Shown here: one piece after another, positions 50,975 through 59,466 of the stretch
How the letters are laid out: each line of letters begins with the position of its first letter
Numbering within the stretch: position 1 is the first letter of the stretch
From: Bradyrhizobium sp. NFR13
Lineage (GTDB): Bacteria; Pseudomonadota; Alphaproteobacteria; Rhizobiales; Xanthobacteraceae
NCBI RefSeq assembly: GCF_900114605.1
Contig: NZ_FOTP01000003.1
Coordinates: forward strand, 434,001-498,000
DNA: 64,000 nucleotides
Reading direction: 5' to 3'
The notes under the pieces: model-generated
Databases searched by the model: none
Told to the model about the DNA's origin: nothing
What the model saw: only the letters and a program-made list of their open reading frames with translations
Made by a program: the position numbers and the translations under genes

Positions 50975-52009
50975 ATGTTTCGCTCGGTTGGGATCGGTTT
51001 TGCATTGGCTTCGGTTGCACTGGCCGGTGGAGCGTTCGCCCAGGCGCCGGACGGCAAACTGCCTGTCACCGTCGATAATTTTGCCCGGGCCGAGACTGAC
51101 CGCTACCTCGCGGTGAATGCAACGGCCATCGGCGGGCTGGGCAAATTTCAACATTCGCGGGAGCCCGTATCCATCGATAAACAAGCGGTCATCCGAATGA
51201 ACCGGGATACGCTGTATTCGTTTGCGGTGTTTGATCTTGCTGGCGGGCCCGTAACGCTCTCGCTGCCCGACACGGGCAAGCGCTATATGTCGATGATGGT
51301 GGTCGATCAGGACCACTACCTGCCAATCGTCGCCTATGGCACGAAGCCGGTGACGCTGACGCAGAAATCAGTTGGTACGCGATACGCCTTTGTCGCTGTC
51401 CGAACGCTGGTTGATCCCAACGATCCCAAGGATCTCGCCGAGGTCCACAAACTTCAGGATGCCATCGAGGTCAGCCAGAAGAAGACAGGCACGCTGGACC
51501 TTCCAAACTGGGATCAGGAGAAGCTGACCGACATCCGCAATGCGCTGCTCGCGCTGGCAAAATATCAGAGATCGTATCACGGTTCCTTTGGAGCCCGTGG
51601 CCAGGTCGATCCGATACAGCACTTGATTGGCACAGCCTCCGGATGGGGTGGCATTCCGGAAAAGGACGCCATGTACCCGAGTTTCACTCCCGCGAAAAAC
51701 GACGGCAAGACAGTTTACACCCTCGATGTGCCAAAGACCGTGCCGGTGAAGGCTTTCTGGTCGATCAGCGTCTACAACGCAAAAGGGTTCTTTGAGAAAA
51801 ACGCCTACAATGCCTATTCGATCAACGACATCACCGCGAAGAAGAATGCGGACGGCTCGGTCAAAGTCCAGTTCGGCGGCTGTGACGGCAAGATCCCAAA
51901 CTGCTTGCCGATCGTTGAGGGCTGGAACTACACCATACGGCTTTATCGCCCTGAACAGCCAATCGTCAGCGGCAAGTGGAAACTTCCGGAAGCCCAGCCT
52001 TTAAACTGA
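50975..52009 (+). CDS. DUF1254/DUF1214 domain protein, exported
   Basis: A 344-residue secreted protein (signal peptide ending GGAFAQ). The DUF1254 part (about 30-150) has VSIDKQAVIRMNRDTLYSFAVFDLAGGPV and SMMVVDQDHYLPIVAYG; the DUF1214 part (about 235-340) has VPVKAFWSISVYNAKGFFEKNAYNAYSIND and ends in LYRP. These two domains normally occur together; their function is not established. GAAGAGG is seven bases before ATG 50975 and only one base before ATG 50969, so 50975 is preferred. The shared 20-base element lies upstream. Confidence 0.88.
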   Translation: MFRSVGIGFALASVALAGGAFAQAPDGKLPVTVDNFARAETDRYLAVNATAIGGLGKFQHSREPVSIDKQAVIRMNRDTLYSFAVFDLAGGPVTLSLPDTGKRYMSMMVVDQDHYLPIVAYGTKPVTLTQKSVGTRYAFVAVRTLVDPNDPKDLAEVHKLQDAIEVSQKKTGTLDLPNWDQEKLTDIRNALLALAKYQRSYHGSFGARGQVDPIQHLIGTASGWGGIPEKDAMYPSFTPAKNDGKTVYTLDVPKTVPVKAFWSISVYNAKGFFEKNAYNAYSINDITAKKNADGSVKVQFGGCDGKIPNCLPIVEGWNYTIRLYRPEQPIVSGKWKLPEAQPLN

Positions 52010-52219
52010 GACTTATCGGGCATGCGGCGACCTCGCGAGGGCGCGCGCGGACAAATCGATAAACAAAATCCGACTGTAACTGGACAATCGATCCATCTTA
52101 GAGAACTGGTTCGCTACATCCAAATTGACCTGGGGCGCCTCGCGCGGCGACTTTTCCCCGCAGGCACACCACGCCGTTAAGAATTGAATCGGTTCGGAAG
52201 CGTCCGCACCTTGACGGAC

Positions 52220-52249
52220 GACGTCCGCTTTGCGCCAATAGCGGACGTC
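52220..52249. repeat. Intergenic palindromic repeat, copy 2
   Basis: GACGTCCGCT and AGCGGACGTC form a perfect 10-bp inverted repeat around TTGCGCCAAT, nearly identical to the element at 10093-10120. It lies in the 306-base gap 52010-52315 between convergent genes, in which I see nothing else. Confidence 0.75.
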
Positions 52250-52315
52250 GATTGTTCCTGCGTGTCCCGTGATCTATGGGCTCCGTAATCAACGTCTGGC
52301 GACCGCAAGAAAGGC

Positions 52316-53689
52316 TTACGCTGCTTCGTCGCGCGATTGATAAAGCCGATACAGCATACGCTGCCCGATACGGCGGAACGGCGAGAACGGATGCGTCGGC
52401 AGCGGCGACGTGAAGATCGGCAGATCCTGCCCCTTGAAGTTCTTGCCCGCGATCATCTCGGCCATGCGGCGGCCGGCCTGTGCCGAGTAAGAAACTCCGT
52501 TACCGCCATAGCCGAGCGCGTAGAACAGCGATTGCGACGGATCGGGCCTGAAGATGCGCGGCATCATGTCGTGGCTGACATCGACCCAGCCCCACCATGA
52601 GTAATCGATCTGGATTCCCTTCAGCACCGAGAACTTGCGATGCAATCCATCGGTCAGAAGTTGCAAATGGCGCTGATTGGCGGCATCGGCACCGGTAATA
52701 GCGCTGCGGCTGCCGATCTGCACGCGATTGTCCGGCAGACGGCGATAATAGAAGCGCAGCGTGCGCGTATCGGTGATCACCTGCGTCGTCTTGAAACCCG
52801 TCGCCTCCAGTTCGGCTTCGGTGAGCGGACGCGTCACGATGGAGTTCGACATGATCGGCATACAGCGACCACGCAGGAACGGCGTCAGGCCAAGCGACGT
52901 ATAGGCACCGGTCGCAATGCCGACGGCACGCGCACTCACCGTTCCGCCCGGCATGCGCAGATGATGCACGCCGCCGCGCGTTGTGATCTCCAGCACCGGA
53001 CTGCCGGGGTGCACCTTGACGCCGAGTTCGCGCGCCATGCGCAGATAGCCGAAAGCGAGCTTGGCAGGATGGACGCCAGTGCCCAGCGGCTCATGTACAG
53101 CGCCGACACATTCGGCCTCGTTCACATAGTCGCGGCGCACCTCATCCGCCGACAGCACGCGCGTCTTGTAGCCGAACACCTCGTTCTGCACTTTCGACTC
53201 AGCCGCAATCTTGTCGAACATGCGCTGGCGATGGGCGAGATAAAGATGGCCGCCGCGCTGCGGTTCGCAGTCGATATTGCCGGCCTTGATCAGGTCCTCG
53301 AAGGTCTCAAAGCCGTCCTGCACTTCGGCATGCAGCCGCAGCGCAACGTCGCGGCCCCAGCGTTCGATCCATTGCGAGCGCGACAAGCGTCCCGCTGCAT
53401 TCTGCCCCTGCCCACCGTTGCGCGTGCTGCATCCCCAGGCAACGCGGTTGGCTTCCAGCACCACGGCCTTGATACCGAATTCACGAGCGAGGAAGATCGC
53501 GCAGGCGAGTCCCGTGTAGCCCGAGCCGATGATCGCGACATCGGCATCGATGTCGCCAGTGATCGGGCCATCATCTTCGGGCGGCGTGCCAGCGGTTGCG
53601 GTCCAGTAAGTCGGCGCATAATCGCGATTGGTGCCGGGGCCCGGCGAGACGAGCGGATCGTGATGCTGATCGTAAGGCGCAATCGACAT
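52316..53689 (-). CDS. FAD-dependent amine oxidoreductase (PuuB/DAO type)
   Basis: A 457-residue flavoprotein of the D-amino-acid-oxidase fold. ADVAIIGSGYTGLACAIFLAREFG is the FAD motif, then RVAWGCSTRNGGQGQNAAGRLS, a signature shared with gamma-glutamylputrescine oxidoreductase, and the C-terminal YALGYGGNGVSYSAQAGRRMAEMIAG. Members oxidise secondary or primary amines to imines or aldehydes. The ATG at 53689 has AAAGGAA upstream. The gene lies ten bases after the SnoaL-like gene on the same strand. Natural substrate unknown; an amine released by the neighbouring amidohydrolase is a guess from context. Confidence 0.88.
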   Translation of the reverse strand: MSIAPYDQHHDPLVSPGPGTNRDYAPTYWTATAGTPPEDDGPITGDIDADVAIIGSGYTGLACAIFLAREFGIKAVVLEANRVAWGCSTRNGGQGQNAAGRLSRSQWIERWGRDVALRLHAEVQDGFETFEDLIKAGNIDCEPQRGGHLYLAHRQRMFDKIAAESKVQNEVFGYKTRVLSADEVRRDYVNEAECVGAVHEPLGTGVHPAKLAFGYLRMARELGVKVHPGSPVLEITTRGGVHHLRMPGGTVSARAVGIATGAYTSLGLTPFLRGRCMPIMSNSIVTRPLTEAELEATGFKTTQVITDTRTLRFYYRRLPDNRVQIGSRSAITGADAANQRHLQLLTDGLHRKFSVLKGIQIDYSWWGWVDVSHDMMPRIFRPDPSQSLFYALGYGGNGVSYSAQAGRRMAEMIAGKNFKGQDLPIFTSPLPTHPFSPFRRIGQRMLYRLYQSRDEAA

Positions 53690-53699
53690 GACGTTTCCT

Positions 53700-54101
53700 T
53701 TACGATGCAGCCTTGGCCGGCAGCGGCGGGCGATCCTTACGGAAGGCACTCTTGCGCGAAATCTTGTCGTCCTTGAAGGTGAAGAGGTCGCAGCCCTCGG
53801 CCTCGATACGCGTGCCGTTGGCGGCGGTGCCGCGAAAAATCCATTCGGAGAGCCCGCGATCGCCGAACACGCTGTGCGACGTGCAGGTCCAGCTCACATC
53901 GGGCATGCCGCCCCACACTTTCTCAAATGCCGCCTTCACCTCGGCCGTTCCCGTGATGCGGTTGCCATATATCTCCGCACCGACCGCAGTGTCGAACACC
54001 ACGTCCTCGGTCATGCACGCCATCACGCCATCGGTATCGTGGCGATTGAACGCCTCGAACAGCGTGACGAGAAGCTGGTGGCGCGCGGACGGCTCGGACA
54101 T
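53700..54101 (-). CDS. SnoaL-like/NTF2-fold protein
   Basis: A 133-residue cone-shaped-fold protein. HQLLVTLFEAFNRHDTDGVMACMTEDVVFDTAVG and GNRITGTAEVKAAFEKVWGGMPDVSW are typical of SnoaL-like NTF2 proteins that act as small isomerases, hydrolases or ligand-binding domains. The ATG at 54101 starts the domain; the longer open frame upstream is divergent-promoter sequence. Cotranscribed with the amine oxidoreductase gene. Confidence 0.82.
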   Translation of the reverse strand: MSEPSARHQLLVTLFEAFNRHDTDGVMACMTEDVVFDTAVGAEIYGNRITGTAEVKAAFEKVWGGMPDVSWTCTSHSVFGDRGLSEWIFRGTAANGTRIEAEGCDLFTFKDDKISRKSAFRKDRPPLPAKAAS

Positions 54102-54315
54102 TGCAAGGCTCTCTCGATCGTTGAAGCAGGCGCCGGCACGACTGGCCGACCACGGCTTTGAGGTTGCCAGCGGCCATGCCGGGCGATTAGGGCCAGTTGC
54201 ACCGAACCAACCGGCCAGAGCCGGCCAAGCGATCTGGACCAAGCATTGGTGCACTTTGGCCCTGCCCGTCTCGGCAGATGCCGCCATGGTGGCGGCATGA
54301 CGGGACTGGACGGAC

Positions 54316-55098
54316 ATGCATGAACTCCTGATCGCGATGCGCGATCTTGGCGCGGCGCTGACGCCGAAGCTGGCCTTCCTGTCCGTCGCCTCAATCTTCA
54401 TTGCTGCCATTCTGCGCGGCTATACTGGCTTCGGCTTCGCGCTCGCCGCCGTGCCGTTGCTGAGCCTGTTCATGAATCCCACCGAAGCGGTACCGGTGGC
54501 GATCGGACTGCAACTCGCCGGCAGCCTGCTCGATTTCCCCAAGGCATCGCGGACCTGCGACTGGCCCTCGCTGCGCTGGCTGATGCTCGGTGCGGTGATC
54601 GGCTCGCCGCTGGGTACGCTGATTCTCAGCGCAATCTCTGCGCCGACGGCGCGGCTGGCTATCAGTGCGATCACCCTGCTCGCGGTATTCGCCCTGCAGC
54701 GCGGCTTCGCGCTACCCGAGACGCCGCTCCGTCCGCTGACATCGTTCACGGGCTTCTTCGCCGGCCTATTTAACGGGCTCGCGGCTATGCCCGGCCCGCC
54801 GGTAGTCGCCTATTACATGTCGCTGCCGATGCCGCGCCGGGCCGCGCGCGCCTCGCTGATGGTGTTTTTCCTGATGACCTCGATCACCGCGACGGTGAGT
54901 TTCGCCGGCGTCGGGCTGATGAACCTGCACACCGTCGGGCTGTCGCTGCTCGGCCTGCCGGTGATGTGGCTCGGCACCAAGCTCGGCGAACTGGCGTTTC
55001 GCCGCGGCAGCGACACGATGCACCGGCAAGTGTCGATCGCCAGCCTTGGCGTTATCGCCCTCGTCAGCGCCGTGAAAGGCATCGGCGAACTCACATAA
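54316..55098 (+). CDS. TauE/SafE-family membrane exporter
   Basis: A 260-residue protein with about eight transmembrane segments. The internal repeat GYTGFGFALAAVPLLSLFMNPTEAVPVAIGL and TGFFAGLFNGLAAMPGPPVVAYYMS is the TauE/SafE pattern, a family of anion (sulfite, sulfoacetate or similar) exporters. GGAC lies upstream of the ATG at 54316. Divergent from the SnoaL gene, convergent with the MocR-type regulator. It may export an acid product of the pathway. Confidence 0.88.
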   Translation: MHELLIAMRDLGAALTPKLAFLSVASIFIAAILRGYTGFGFALAAVPLLSLFMNPTEAVPVAIGLQLAGSLLDFPKASRTCDWPSLRWLMLGAVIGSPLGTLILSAISAPTARLAISAITLLAVFALQRGFALPETPLRPLTSFTGFFAGLFNGLAAMPGPPVVAYYMSLPMPRRAARASLMVFFLMTSITATVSFAGVGLMNLHTVGLSLLGLPVMWLGTKLGELAFRRGSDTMHRQVSIASLGVIALVSAVKGIGELT

Positions 55099-55104
55099 GC
55101 CGCC

Positions 55105-56649
55105 TCAGCCCATGCGGGCGATGATGCGACCGAGACGTTCGATGCCGGGCTCGATGCGGTCATTGCGGATCGACGAGAAGCCGAGCCGGAAGCTGTTGGC
55201 ACGGCTGCCCTTGGTCATGGCAAAGACATCGCCCGGCTCGATCACCACGCCTTCGGCCAGCGCGGCCCTGGCCAGCTCGGTCGCATCGACGCCGGACGGA
55301 CACGTGACCCAGTAGCTGGTGCTGCCAACACCGCGGACAAAGCTGCAATTGCCAAAATGCTTCGGCAGCAAATGGTCGAGAATGCGTGCTCGTTCCAGCA
55401 GCACCCGCGAAACACGCTGTAGATGCGAGCGATAATGACCAAGGCCGATGAACAGCGCGGCCACCCGCTGGTTATTGAGTGGCGGATGCCGCAGCATCAG
55501 CCGCCGCAGCGCCCGCAATTCGCGGATCACTGGCGCCGGCGCCGCCACGTAGCCGAGCCGCAGGCCGGGCGCGAGCGCCTTGGACAGGCTGCCGACATAA
55601 AGCACGCGGTCATTACGATCGAGGCTCATCAGCGGCGGCAACGCTGGCCCTTCCTGGATCAGCTCGCTTTCGTAGTCGTCCTCAATCAGCACGATGTCGC
55701 GCTCCTGCGCCTTGCGCAGCAGTTCGAGCCGACGCGCCTCGGGCATGACCACCGTGGTCGGGCACTGATGACCGGCGGTGACATAAGCGAGATCGCAGCT
55801 CTCGAAACTCTTATCCGGAACCATACCGTCGCCGTCGACCGCAAGCGGCACCATATTGTCGGTGAGCATGCCGAAAATGTTGCGGGCATCGGGATAGCCG
55901 GGATCTTCCATGCCGACCCGCGTGCCCGGCTTGGTGAACAGCCGGGCGATCAGATAGAGCGCATGCTGTGCGCCCATGGTCATCATGATCTCGTCCGGCC
56001 GCGCGCGAATGCCGCGCCGCGGCAGCACCTGCAGCCGGAGTTGCTCGATGAGCGCCGGATCGTCCGCGTCGATCAGGTCGCGCGCCCAGTTGTTGATCTC
56101 GGGCACGCTGAGCGCGGCGCGGGCGCTTTCGCGCCAGTCATTGGTAGGAAACAGGCTCGGATCGAACTGTCCGAAGATGAAGGGATACGGATAGTCCTGC
56201 CAATTGAGCGGCTTGACGATGTTGCGATTAGCCGAGGGGCGCACCGCAAAACGCTCGGCCCAGCGCTCGGCGCCTGCCACGTTAGGCGCCGAGCGCAGAT
56301 CGTGCGGGGCGCCCAGATGCTTGGGTAGGCCGGCGACATAGAAGCCGCTGCGTTCGCGCGAGACCAGAAAGTTCTGATCGACGAGCTGCTCATAGGCGAT
56401 CACGACGGTATTGCGGGACACTTCCAGCAGGGTCGCCAGTTCGCGGCTCGACGGCATCCGGACGCCAAGCGCGAGCCGGCCTTCCTCGATAGCCGTGCAG
56501 ATGAGCTGGCGAATCTGTAATTGCAGGAACGGCCCGCGTCGGTCCAGCCCCTGGAACAGCGAGCCCCAGAACAGCGCATCGCCGATCCCCGACGATGCCG
56601 GCCGGCCTTCGGCCACCGTCGCCTTCGTCGATCTGCCGGGATTTGCCAT
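55105..56649 (-). CDS. MocR/GabR-type regulator (GntR HTH plus aminotransferase-like domain)
   Basis: A 514-residue regulator. The N-terminal winged helix (about 40-105: LICTAIEEGRLALGVRMPSSRELATLLEVSRNTVVIAYEQLV) is followed by a fold-type I aminotransferase domain with the PLP region GSLSKALAPGLRLGY, in which the Lys should bind PLP. MocR proteins sense amino or amino-acid ligands through PLP. The ATG at 56649 lies 166 bases from the start of the divergent amidohydrolase gene. A pair of direct repeats between them is a candidate operator. The TauE gene stops seven bases from its own stop. Confidence 0.92.
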   Translation of the reverse strand: MANPGRSTKATVAEGRPASSGIGDALFWGSLFQGLDRRGPFLQLQIRQLICTAIEEGRLALGVRMPSSRELATLLEVSRNTVVIAYEQLVDQNFLVSRERSGFYVAGLPKHLGAPHDLRSAPNVAGAERWAERFAVRPSANRNIVKPLNWQDYPYPFIFGQFDPSLFPTNDWRESARAALSVPEINNWARDLIDADDPALIEQLRLQVLPRRGIRARPDEIMMTMGAQHALYLIARLFTKPGTRVGMEDPGYPDARNIFGMLTDNMVPLAVDGDGMVPDKSFESCDLAYVTAGHQCPTTVVMPEARRLELLRKAQERDIVLIEDDYESELIQEGPALPPLMSLDRNDRVLYVGSLSKALAPGLRLGYVAAPAPVIRELRALRRLMLRHPPLNNQRVAALFIGLGHYRSHLQRVSRVLLERARILDHLLPKHFGNCSFVRGVGSTSYWVTCPSGVDATELARAALAEGVVIEPGDVFAMTKGSRANSFRLGFSSIRNDRIEPGIERLGRIIARMG

Positions 56650-56705
56650 TCCTCACTCCAACCTGTTCTCAGAACCAACTCGACGCTAAGCAAGAGCCGC
56701 GCCAA

Positions 56706-56734
56706 ACTGGTCTTGCTTACATGCATGACTGGCC
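56706..56734. promoter_or_regulatory. Candidate MocR operator: direct repeat
   Basis: ACTGGTC (56706-56712) and ACTGGCC (56728-56734) form a direct repeat with a 22-base period, about two helical turns, in the divergent region between regulator and amidohydrolase genes. Direct repeats are what MocR-type dimers bind; TauR sites of the same family begin with CTGG. Inference from position and layout. Confidence 0.45.
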
Positions 56735-56814
56735 CCATTCGTGCATCCGATCTGGCGCTGGCCCGTAACAGTAACTGGCCTCACGCTTCCGTGACGGAAT
56801 TTGAGGATGGTCAA

Positions 56815-58461
56815 GTGAGTCAGGATACGGTTGTTTTTTCCGCCCGCAAGATTGTGACCATGAACCCGTCGCGCCCCGTCGCGACGCATGTTGCGGTGCG
56901 CGAGGGCCGGATCGTCGCCGTTGGCAGTTTCGACGAGATTGCCGCGCTCACCGGTGGCAGGGTCGATGGCCGATTCAAGGACAAGGTGCTGCTGCCCGGC
57001 TTCGTCGAAGGCCACAGCCACATCATGGAAGGGATGATGTGGTCGCTGCCTTATGTCGGCGCCTTCGATCGCCGCTCGCCTGAAGGCAAAGTCGTCAAAG
57101 GCGTTCCGACCATCGACGCCATCGTCGAACGGTTGCAGGAAGCCGAGAAGGCGATGACCGATCCCGACGCGCCCCTGTTCGCCTGGGGGTTTGATCCCCT
57201 GCATATCGGCAGTGTCTTGCTGACCCGGCAGGATCTCGACCGCGTGTCCACCACCCGGCCGATCATGGTGGTTCACGCCAGCTTCCACATCAGCAACGTC
57301 AATACGCTCGTGCTGCAGCGCGCCGAACTCGATCGCACCACCAACATTTCCGGTGTGGTGATGGGCACGGACGGCGAGCCGTCCGGCGAAGTGCAGGGCA
57401 TTGCCGCACGTTTTCGCGTGTTCCGCGTGCTCGGCACCAATCCGTTGTCAGGCAATCTCACCGCCGACGACGTCAACCGTTACGCCTCATCCTGCTGCGT
57501 GCAGGGCGTCACAACCGTCACCGACCTGCATAACGATCTCGCCGATCTGACCGTCGAGGTCTATCGCGCCGCCAGCCGACGCGACGATTTCTCCGTGCGC
57601 CTCGTACCGGCCATGGCCTCGGTGTCGCACAGCCCGGAACAGGGCGTTGCCAAGATCAAGGCGCTGCGCGCCTCCAATAACGACAAACTGCATTACGGCA
57701 TCGTCAAGCTCGTGGTCGATGGTTCTATCCAGGGCTTTACTGCACGGCTGCGCTGGCCTGGCTATCACAACGGTGCTCCGAACGGTCTCTGGTACATCGC
57801 ACCGGAGGAATTGCCCAGCATCGTCGCCGCCTATCACGAGGCCGGCATCCAGCTCCACATCCACACCAATGGCGATGAGGCTACCGAAGTAGCGCTCGAT
57901 GCCGTCGAAGCCGCACAGACCGCAACGCCGCGGCCCGATCATCGCCACACGCTGCAGCATTGCCAGATGGCGGATGCTGCGCAATTCAAGCGCATGAAGA
58001 CGCTCGGCATGTGCGTCAACCTGTTCGCCAATCATGTCTATTATTGGGGCGATTCGCATTACGACCTGACCATGGGCCCGGAGCGCGCCAACCGCCTGGA
58101 TGCCACCGGCACCGCGCTGCGTATCGGCGTCCCCTTCGCGATCCATTCCGACGCGCCGGTGACGCCGCTCAGCCCGCTGTTCACCGCCTGGTGCGCGGTC
58201 AATCGCGTGACATCCTCAGGCCGCGTGCTCGGCAAAGGGACCGAAGCGCTGACGGTGCAGCAAGCACTCAACGCCATCACCATCGATGCCGCCTATACGC
58301 TGAAGCTCGATCACGTGGTCGGCAGTATCGAAACCGGCAAATATGCCGACTTCGTCGTGCTCGACACCGATCCACTCGAGGTTGCGCCGGAGACAATCAA
58401 GGACATCAACATCTGGGGCACGGTTGTCGGCGGCCATGTGCGGGAGGCGCCGCGGGCATGA
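56815..58461 (+). CDS. YtcJ-like metal-dependent amidohydrolase
   Basis: A 548-residue amidohydrolase of the amidohydrolase_3/YtcJ group. The first metal motif is GHSHIMEG (His-x-His) near residue 65; a second His lies in LQHCQM and the C-terminal Asp in AIHSDAPVTPLSP. The composite-sandwich N-terminus (FSARKIVTMNPSRP) and C-terminus (ETGKYADFVVLDTDPLEV) are typical. It should hydrolyse an amide or N-acyl bond with a zinc ion or ions. The GTG at 56815 has GAGG upstream; an ATG at 56725 would overlap the operator. It overlaps the CobW-type gene as ATGA. Confidence 0.88.
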   Translation: MSQDTVVFSARKIVTMNPSRPVATHVAVREGRIVAVGSFDEIAALTGGRVDGRFKDKVLLPGFVEGHSHIMEGMMWSLPYVGAFDRRSPEGKVVKGVPTIDAIVERLQEAEKAMTDPDAPLFAWGFDPLHIGSVLLTRQDLDRVSTTRPIMVVHASFHISNVNTLVLQRAELDRTTNISGVVMGTDGEPSGEVQGIAARFRVFRVLGTNPLSGNLTADDVNRYASSCCVQGVTTVTDLHNDLADLTVEVYRAASRRDDFSVRLVPAMASVSHSPEQGVAKIKALRASNNDKLHYGIVKLVVDGSIQGFTARLRWPGYHNGAPNGLWYIAPEELPSIVAAYHEAGIQLHIHTNGDEATEVALDAVEAAQTATPRPDHRHTLQHCQMADAAQFKRMKTLGMCVNLFANHVYYWGDSHYDLTMGPERANRLDATGTALRIGVPFAIHSDAPVTPLSPLFTAWCAVNRVTSSGRVLGKGTEALTVQQALNAITIDAAYTLKLDHVVGSIETGKYADFVVLDTDPLEVAPETIKDINIWGTVVGGHVREAPRA

Positions 58462-59450
58462 TGGTTTCGTCGTCGGTAAAAACACCCGTAACGGTGATCG
58501 GCGGATTTCTCGGCGCCGGCAAGACGACCTATCTGAACCGCCTTCTGCGCAGCGACAGCGGTCGCTATGCCGTGTTGGTGAATGATTTCGGTGCAGTGAA
58601 TATCGACGCTGCGCTGATCGCGGCACATGACGGCGAGACCATGACGCTGGCCAATGGCTGCGTCTGCTGCAGCATCGGCAGCGGCTTCCTCGATACGCTA
58701 GGCCGCATCCTCGATGACGGGACGACATTCGATCACATCATCATCGAGGCGTCCGGAGTCGGCGATCCCTGGCGCATCGCCGAGATCGCACTGGTGGAAC
58801 CGAGCCTGCGTCTCAATGCCGTGATCGTGCTCGCCGATGCATCGCGCATCGTCACCTTGCTCGACGACAGCCGCGTCGGCGACACCGTGCGCGGCCAGTT
58901 CGAGCGCGCGGATCTCGTTCTGCTCACCAAGGTCGATCTGCTCGACCGTGTCGCCGTGGATAGCGCGCGAAGCACGGTGAGCGCCCTGCGCCCCGGCGTA
59001 GCGGTCGTCGAAACCACTGAACACACTTTACCCGGCCTGCCGGACGGTGCCTTCAGGCCGGCCTCGCGCTTTGCCGCGACGGATGCCGATCTCACTGATC
59101 ACGAACACGACTTCCGCCGCTGGTCCTATTCCCGCAGCGGCGCTTTCGATCTCGATGCGCTCGCTGATGCTTTCAAGGCGTTGCCACCACAACTGCTGCG
59201 TCTCAAGGGTGCATGCCGTATTGCCGACGAAGCGATGCCGTTACTGCTGCAGATGGTTGGGCAGGACTGGGCGCTGACGGCAATGCCAGACGGCATGGCA
59301 GCAGAACACGACATCCTGCTGGTCGGCGTAGGCACCGACGCGCTGCCGGACACAAGCGCGCTCGACGCCATTCTCGACGCCGCGCTCATTTCGCCAACAT
59401 CCGTGACAACGGCGGACATCAACCGCCGGCAAACCGCATTCACCCTCTGA
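58458..59450 (+). CDS. CobW/COG0523-family GTPase, putative metallochaperone
   Basis: A 330-residue G3E GTPase. Walker A is GGFLGAGKTTYLN, the metal-binding CxCC motif is GCVCCS, the G3E-type Walker B is IIIEASGVGDP, and TKVDLLD is the base-recognition motif. A C-terminal CobW domain with HEHDFRRW may bind a second metal. COG0523 proteins insert zinc or other metals into partner enzymes, often encoded next door. Translational coupling to the amidohydrolase points to that enzyme as its client. Confidence 0.92.
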   Translation: MMVSSSVKTPVTVIGGFLGAGKTTYLNRLLRSDSGRYAVLVNDFGAVNIDAALIAAHDGETMTLANGCVCCSIGSGFLDTLGRILDDGTTFDHIIIEASGVGDPWRIAEIALVEPSLRLNAVIVLADASRIVTLLDDSRVGDTVRGQFERADLVLLTKVDLLDRVAVDSARSTVSALRPGVAVVETTEHTLPGLPDGAFRPASRFAATDADLTDHEHDFRRWSYSRSGAFDLDALADAFKALPPQLLRLKGACRIADEAMPLLLQMVGQDWALTAMPDGMAAEHDILLVGVGTDALPDTSALDAILDAALISPTSVTTADINRRQTAFTL

Positions 59451-59466
59451 GAGAAGGACACCTTCC

